Assembly (NCBI RefSeq): GCF_001482195.1
Contig: NZ_KQ759763.1
Location: forward strand, 1,399,321 to 1,463,320
Origin: Luteimonas abyssi
GTDB lineage: Bacteria; Pseudomonadota; Gammaproteobacteria; Xanthomonadales; Xanthomonadaceae
Length of the DNA: 64,000 bases
Reading direction: 5' to 3'
Shown here: in pieces, positions 61,201 to 64,000 of the stretch
How the letters are laid out: the number at the start of each line of letters is the position of its first letter
Position numbering within the stretch: position 1 is the first letter of the stretch
Made by a program: the position numbers and the translations under genes
The notes under the pieces: model-generated
Seen by the model: only the letters and a program-made list of their open reading frames with translations
Database searches by the model: none
Told to the model about the DNA's origin: nothing

Positions 61201-63018
61201 ATGAAACGTCAGCATCGAACGCTTCACGCTCTGTCCTGCGCGATCGCCCTGTCCCTGGCCGCACCGGTGGCACTCGCCGCGGGACTGCAGTACGAACGCG
61301 TCAACCTGGGCACCCTGGTGGAGGGCGAGTCCTACAACGAGTTCATCGTCAAGTACCGCGAGGGCTCAGCGCAGCGTGAGCGCCCCGCGCAGCACCTGTC
61401 CGAAGCAGTCGGCCTGGCCTGGCGGCAGGTGTCGGGCACCGCCGCGGCGGGAGTGACCTACGTACGCCGCATGGCGGTCGGGGCCGATGTCATCCGGCTT
61501 CCCGCGGCCCTGGACGGTGCGCAGGCCACACAGTTGATGCAGCAGATCGCGGCCGATCCCGCGGTGGAGTATGTGGAACCGGTGGTGCGGATGGAGCGCT
61601 TCAGCCCGCCGGGCGATCCGCGGTGGGCCGAGCAGTGGCACTACCACACGCCGGCGGAGAGTGCCGGTGGCGTCAATCTGGTCGCCGCTTGGCCGCACGG
61701 GCGTGGGGAGGGGGTCGTCGTCGCGGTCATCGACACCGGCGTGACCGAGCATCCGGATCTCGCCGCCAATGTACTGATGGATGAGGGTTACGATTTCATC
61801 CTGCGTCAGCCCGGGGGTGCGGATCCCGGGGACTGGGAAGACCTGGAGTTCGGTTCCACGCGTTTTCTCATCACACCCAGCAGCTGGCACGGCACCCACG
61901 TCGCCGGCACGGTCGCCGCGGTGACCGATAACGGGATCGGTGTCGCGGGTGTGGCGCCCGATGCCGTGGTGCTGCCCGTGCGCGTGCTCGGATCTGCCGG
62001 CGGTACCAACGTCGACATTGCGGATGCCATCGTGTGGAGTGTGGGCGGTGCCGTGGAGGGTGCGCCCGAAAACCGCTTTCCGGCCGAAGTGATCAACATG
62101 AGCCTGGGCAGTGGTGCTCCCAGGGCATGTCCCAATGTGTACAAGGATGCGCTGGCTGAGGCGCACCGACGCAACGTGACGGTCGTGGTCGCCGCAGGCA
62201 ACTCCGCCGGCAACGCAGCCGGCGAATGGGGGACCGGGTACACGATGGCCAACTGTTCGGATGAGATCATTGTTGTCGGCGGCGTCGGGCCGACGGGTAC
62301 ACGCGGAGGTGTGTCGCGGACCGGGGAGATCGGGGCGAGTGGATCCAACCATGGTGGGCGGATCGACCTCGCGGCACCGTACGGCATCGGATTCGGCAAG
62401 CCGGGTGCCGACGACATCCTGTCCACACTGAATACAGGAGAGCGTGGCCCTGAAGAACCCTCGTATGCGTTCTACTACGGCACTTCAATGGCCTCCCCGC
62501 ACGTTGCGGGCGCGGTCGCCCTGATGCAGAGCGTGGCCCCCGAGCGCCTGCGCCCGGACCAGGTGAAGCGCATCCTGCAGGACACCGCGCGGGCGTTCCC
62601 GGTCGCGCTCGACAAGCCGTTGGGTGCAGGCATCCTGGATGTGGAAGCGGCGGTTCTCGCCGCCCAGCAGACCCCTTGCGACGAGACCGAGGCCGGCTGC
62701 GGGCCGTTGCCCGCACAGCAGTTGTTCGACGCGGTGCCGTTGACCCCGTTGTCGGGCGATGACGAGGGCGAGCGGTTCTATTCGTTCGAAGCCAGGGCCG
62801 GCAGCGTCCTGAACATCCTCGCGTCCGGGGGAACTGGGACGGCGGCCCTGCACGTCGCGTTCGATCGGGTGCCGACGGCGGACACCTACGATTTCCGATC
62901 GGTGCGCCCGGGCACCAACCAGGTGGTGCGCATCGCCGCGCCGAAGGCCGGGACGTACCACATCCGCCTGTCCGGAGAGTACGCACGGCTGACCCTGCGG
63001 GCCCAGCAGGCGCGCTAA
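61201..63018 (+). CDS. Secreted S8 subtilisin-type serine protease (paralogue)
   Basis: A 605-residue subtilase with the same layout as its neighbour: a signal peptide (ending AALAAG), a propeptide, Asp178 (VIDTG), His230 (HGTHVAG), Ser429 (GTSMASPH) and a C-terminal pre-peptidase domain ending in LTLRAQQAR. The shared motifs and order show a tandem duplication, though the two are well diverged. The gap of 61 bases suggests cotranscription. A hairpin follows the stop after about 30 bases. Confidence 0.94.
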   Translation: MKRQHRTLHALSCAIALSLAAPVALAAGLQYERVNLGTLVEGESYNEFIVKYREGSAQRERPAQHLSEAVGLAWRQVSGTAAAGVTYVRRMAVGADVIRLPAALDGAQATQLMQQIAADPAVEYVEPVVRMERFSPPGDPRWAEQWHYHTPAESAGGVNLVAAWPHGRGEGVVVAVIDTGVTEHPDLAANVLMDEGYDFILRQPGGADPGDWEDLEFGSTRFLITPSSWHGTHVAGTVAAVTDNGIGVAGVAPDAVVLPVRVLGSAGGTNVDIADAIVWSVGGAVEGAPENRFPAEVINMSLGSGAPRACPNVYKDALAEAHRRNVTVVVAAGNSAGNAAGEWGTGYTMANCSDEIIVVGGVGPTGTRGGVSRTGEIGASGSNHGGRIDLAAPYGIGFGKPGADDILSTLNTGERGPEEPSYAFYYGTSMASPHVAGAVALMQSVAPERLRPDQVKRILQDTARAFPVALDKPLGAGILDVEAAVLAAQQTPCDETEAGCGPLPAQQLFDAVPLTPLSGDDEGERFYSFEARAGSVLNILASGGTGTAALHVAFDRVPTADTYDFRSVRPGTNQVVRIAAPKAGTYHIRLSGEYARLTLRAQQAR

Positions 63019-63047
63019 GCCGGCTGCGCCGGCGCATGCAGCGTGCA

Positions 63048-63086
63048 TCGTCCGACGTCGTCGCGATGACAGGCGACGTCGGACGA
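63048..63086. terminator. Strong hairpin between convergent genes
   Basis: TCGTCCGACGTCG and CGACGTCGGACGA form a perfect 13-bp stem with a 13-base loop between the stops of the subtilase and VOC genes. It lacks a T-tract, so it may work with Rho or as an mRNA-protecting stem. Confidence 0.6.
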
Positions 63087-63150
63087 CCCGACCGCACGGG
63101 GCTGCGTAGCGTGTCCCGCTTGCAGGCCGATGGCGACCTGCCGGCGTTCG

Positions 63151-63636
63151 TCACGTGTTGCCGCGTACGGCGGCCTGGATGGCGGCGATGTCGATCCTGC
63201 GCATCGTCATCATCGCGTCGAAGGCGCGTTTGGCCGCGGCGCGGTCGGGACTGGTGATCGCCTCGGTCAATGCCCGGGGGGTGATCTGCCACGACAGGCC
63301 CCATCTGTCGCGGCACCAGCCGCATGCGCTTTCCTCGCCGCCGTTGCCGACGATGGCCGCCCACAACCGGTCGGTTTCGGCCTGGTCGTCGGTGGCGATC
63401 TGGAACGAGAACGCCTCGCTGTGCCTGAAGGCATCCCCGCCATTCAGGCCGAGGCAGGGAATGCCGAGCACGCTGAAGTCGACCGTGAGCACATCGCCCT
63501 CCCGGCCCGACGGGAAGTCGCCGGGTGCGCGGTGCACGGCGTGGACGGCGCTGTCGGGGAAGGTGTCGGCATAGAAGGTGGCGGCATCGAGCGCGGTGCC
63601 GTCGTACCAGAGGCAGATGGTGTTCTTGTGGATCAT
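63151..63636 (-). CDS. VOC-superfamily PhnB-like protein
   Basis: A 161-residue protein of the PhnB/3-demethylubiquinone-methyltransferase-like VOC branch. It opens NTICLWYDGTALDAATFYAD and has the typical FSFQIATDDQAETDRLW and CGWCRDRWGLSWQITPRAL. The name of the branch is historical; no methyltransferase activity should be assumed. ATG 63636 has GGAGAA upstream and starts the domain. It is cytosolic and converges on the subtilase gene. Confidence 0.87.
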   Translation of the reverse strand: MIHKNTICLWYDGTALDAATFYADTFPDSAVHAVHRAPGDFPSGREGDVLTVDFSVLGIPCLGLNGGDAFRHSEAFSFQIATDDQAETDRLWAAIVGNGGEESACGWCRDRWGLSWQITPRALTEAITSPDRAAAKRAFDAMMTMRRIDIAAIQAAVRGNT

Positions 63637-63820
63637 CGCGGTTCTCCGGAAAAAAGGCCTGCCGTTCTGCGACGAACCGCAGGGGGCCGCATCGACAGCG
63701 GATATGGGGCATCTCCCGACATCCACTGTCGCGGACCGCACCGGTTCGTCGATCCGCACGGCTTGCCCTGATCTTCATGGGTGTCCGCGTACCAAGGGAC
63801 CTCGGTGTCCTGGAGGTCAC

Positions 63821-64000
63821 ATGCGCTTCGGCTGCGTGTTCATCGCGATGCTCGGTCTGGCCGGTTGTGCCACCGGCGACCGTGACGCACCTCTCCCGGC
63901 GGCGTCAGCAGCGTCGGCCGGTGCGAACGGGGCGTCGCTGGACGCGCTGGAGTTCGTCGGACCGCAGACCGAACTGGCGGCATCGACGGCATCGGTGGTG
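63821..64000 (+). CDS. Lipoprotein, N-terminal part (runs off the window)
   Basis: The first 60 residues of an exported lipoprotein. The signal FIAMLGLAGCATG contains the lipobox LAGC, with Cys16 as the modified residue. A low-complexity Ala-Ser stretch and then SLDALEFVGPQTELAA follow. GGAGG lies just before the ATG. The remainder lies outside the window, so the family cannot be named. Confidence 0.75.
   Translation, partial: MRFGCVFIAMLGLAGCATGDRDAPLPAASAASAGANGASLDALEFVGPQTELAASTASVV

Noticed and set aside
1-64000. tRNA, rRNA and riboswitch genes
   Set aside because: I looked for cloverleaf-type stems and known leader motifs in the intergenic gaps and saw none. A covariance-model scan would be decisive.

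Overview
This window is GC-rich and densely coded on both strands. Its gene content points to a gammaproteobacterium of the family Xanthomonadaceae (Lysobacter/Luteimonas type): YadA-like trimeric autotransporters, several secreted subtilases, an S9 dipeptidyl peptidase, a RIO kinase, and many short-chain dehydrogenases paired with divergent regulators. The genus is an inference from gene content; no rRNA, tRNA or other taxonomic marker was seen.

Layout. From 0 to 13 kb lie the tail of a YcaQ-type glycosylase gene and three short-chain dehydrogenases, each divergent from a regulator of a different family (LysR, AraC, HxlR). Between them sit a truncated higA antitoxin remnant, a two-gene unit resembling a peptidoglycan hydrolase effector with a lipoprotein immunity partner (4.4-7.5 kb), a Yip1-type membrane protein and a first YadA-like adhesin. 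From 13 to 20 kb come a catalase-like/cytochrome b561 pair, a secreted Gfo/Idh/MocA oxidoreductase, a dipeptidyl peptidase and a glutaminase. At 20.2-24.0 kb is a 1266-residue fusion: NRPS adenylation domain, carrier protein, PLP-dependent alpha-oxoamine synthase and a C-terminal SCP2-like domain. A sorbosone-dehydrogenase-like protein follows.

From 26 to 30 kb are small accessory genes (nuclease, NTF2-like, VOC, CsbD) and two regulators, one a NarL-type response regulator whose phosphoacceptor Asp is Glu. From 30.7 to 34.9 kb a same-strand cassette carries a GH108-type muramidase, two DUF2589 proteins plus a likely divergent third, small proteins, a secreted two-repeat protein and two holin-like membrane proteins. 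No phage structural genes accompany it, so it may be a domesticated lysis or export module. From 35 to 40 kb an AraC regulator precedes a periplasmic aldehyde oxidoreductase operon of the PaoABC type.

From 40 to 48 kb are a GAF histidine kinase, a membrane-anchored glycerophosphodiesterase, a decayed epimerase gene, a frameshifted rlmF, and a cluster of RNA-related genes (TrmY, RIO kinase, an RsuA/RluF-like protein lacking the catalytic Asp). From 48 to 51 kb are a domesticated transposase N-domain and a large unrecognised protein. From 51.4 to 63 kb runs a secretome block: a small secreted protein, a metzincin-type metalloprotease with a PA domain, a 1792-residue YadA-like adhesin carrying two 1035-bp direct repeats, and two tandem subtilases. 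The window ends with a VOC protein and the start of a lipoprotein gene.

The two strongest candidates for undescribed biology are the A-T-AONS-SCP2 fusion and the muramidase/DUF2589/holin-like cassette.
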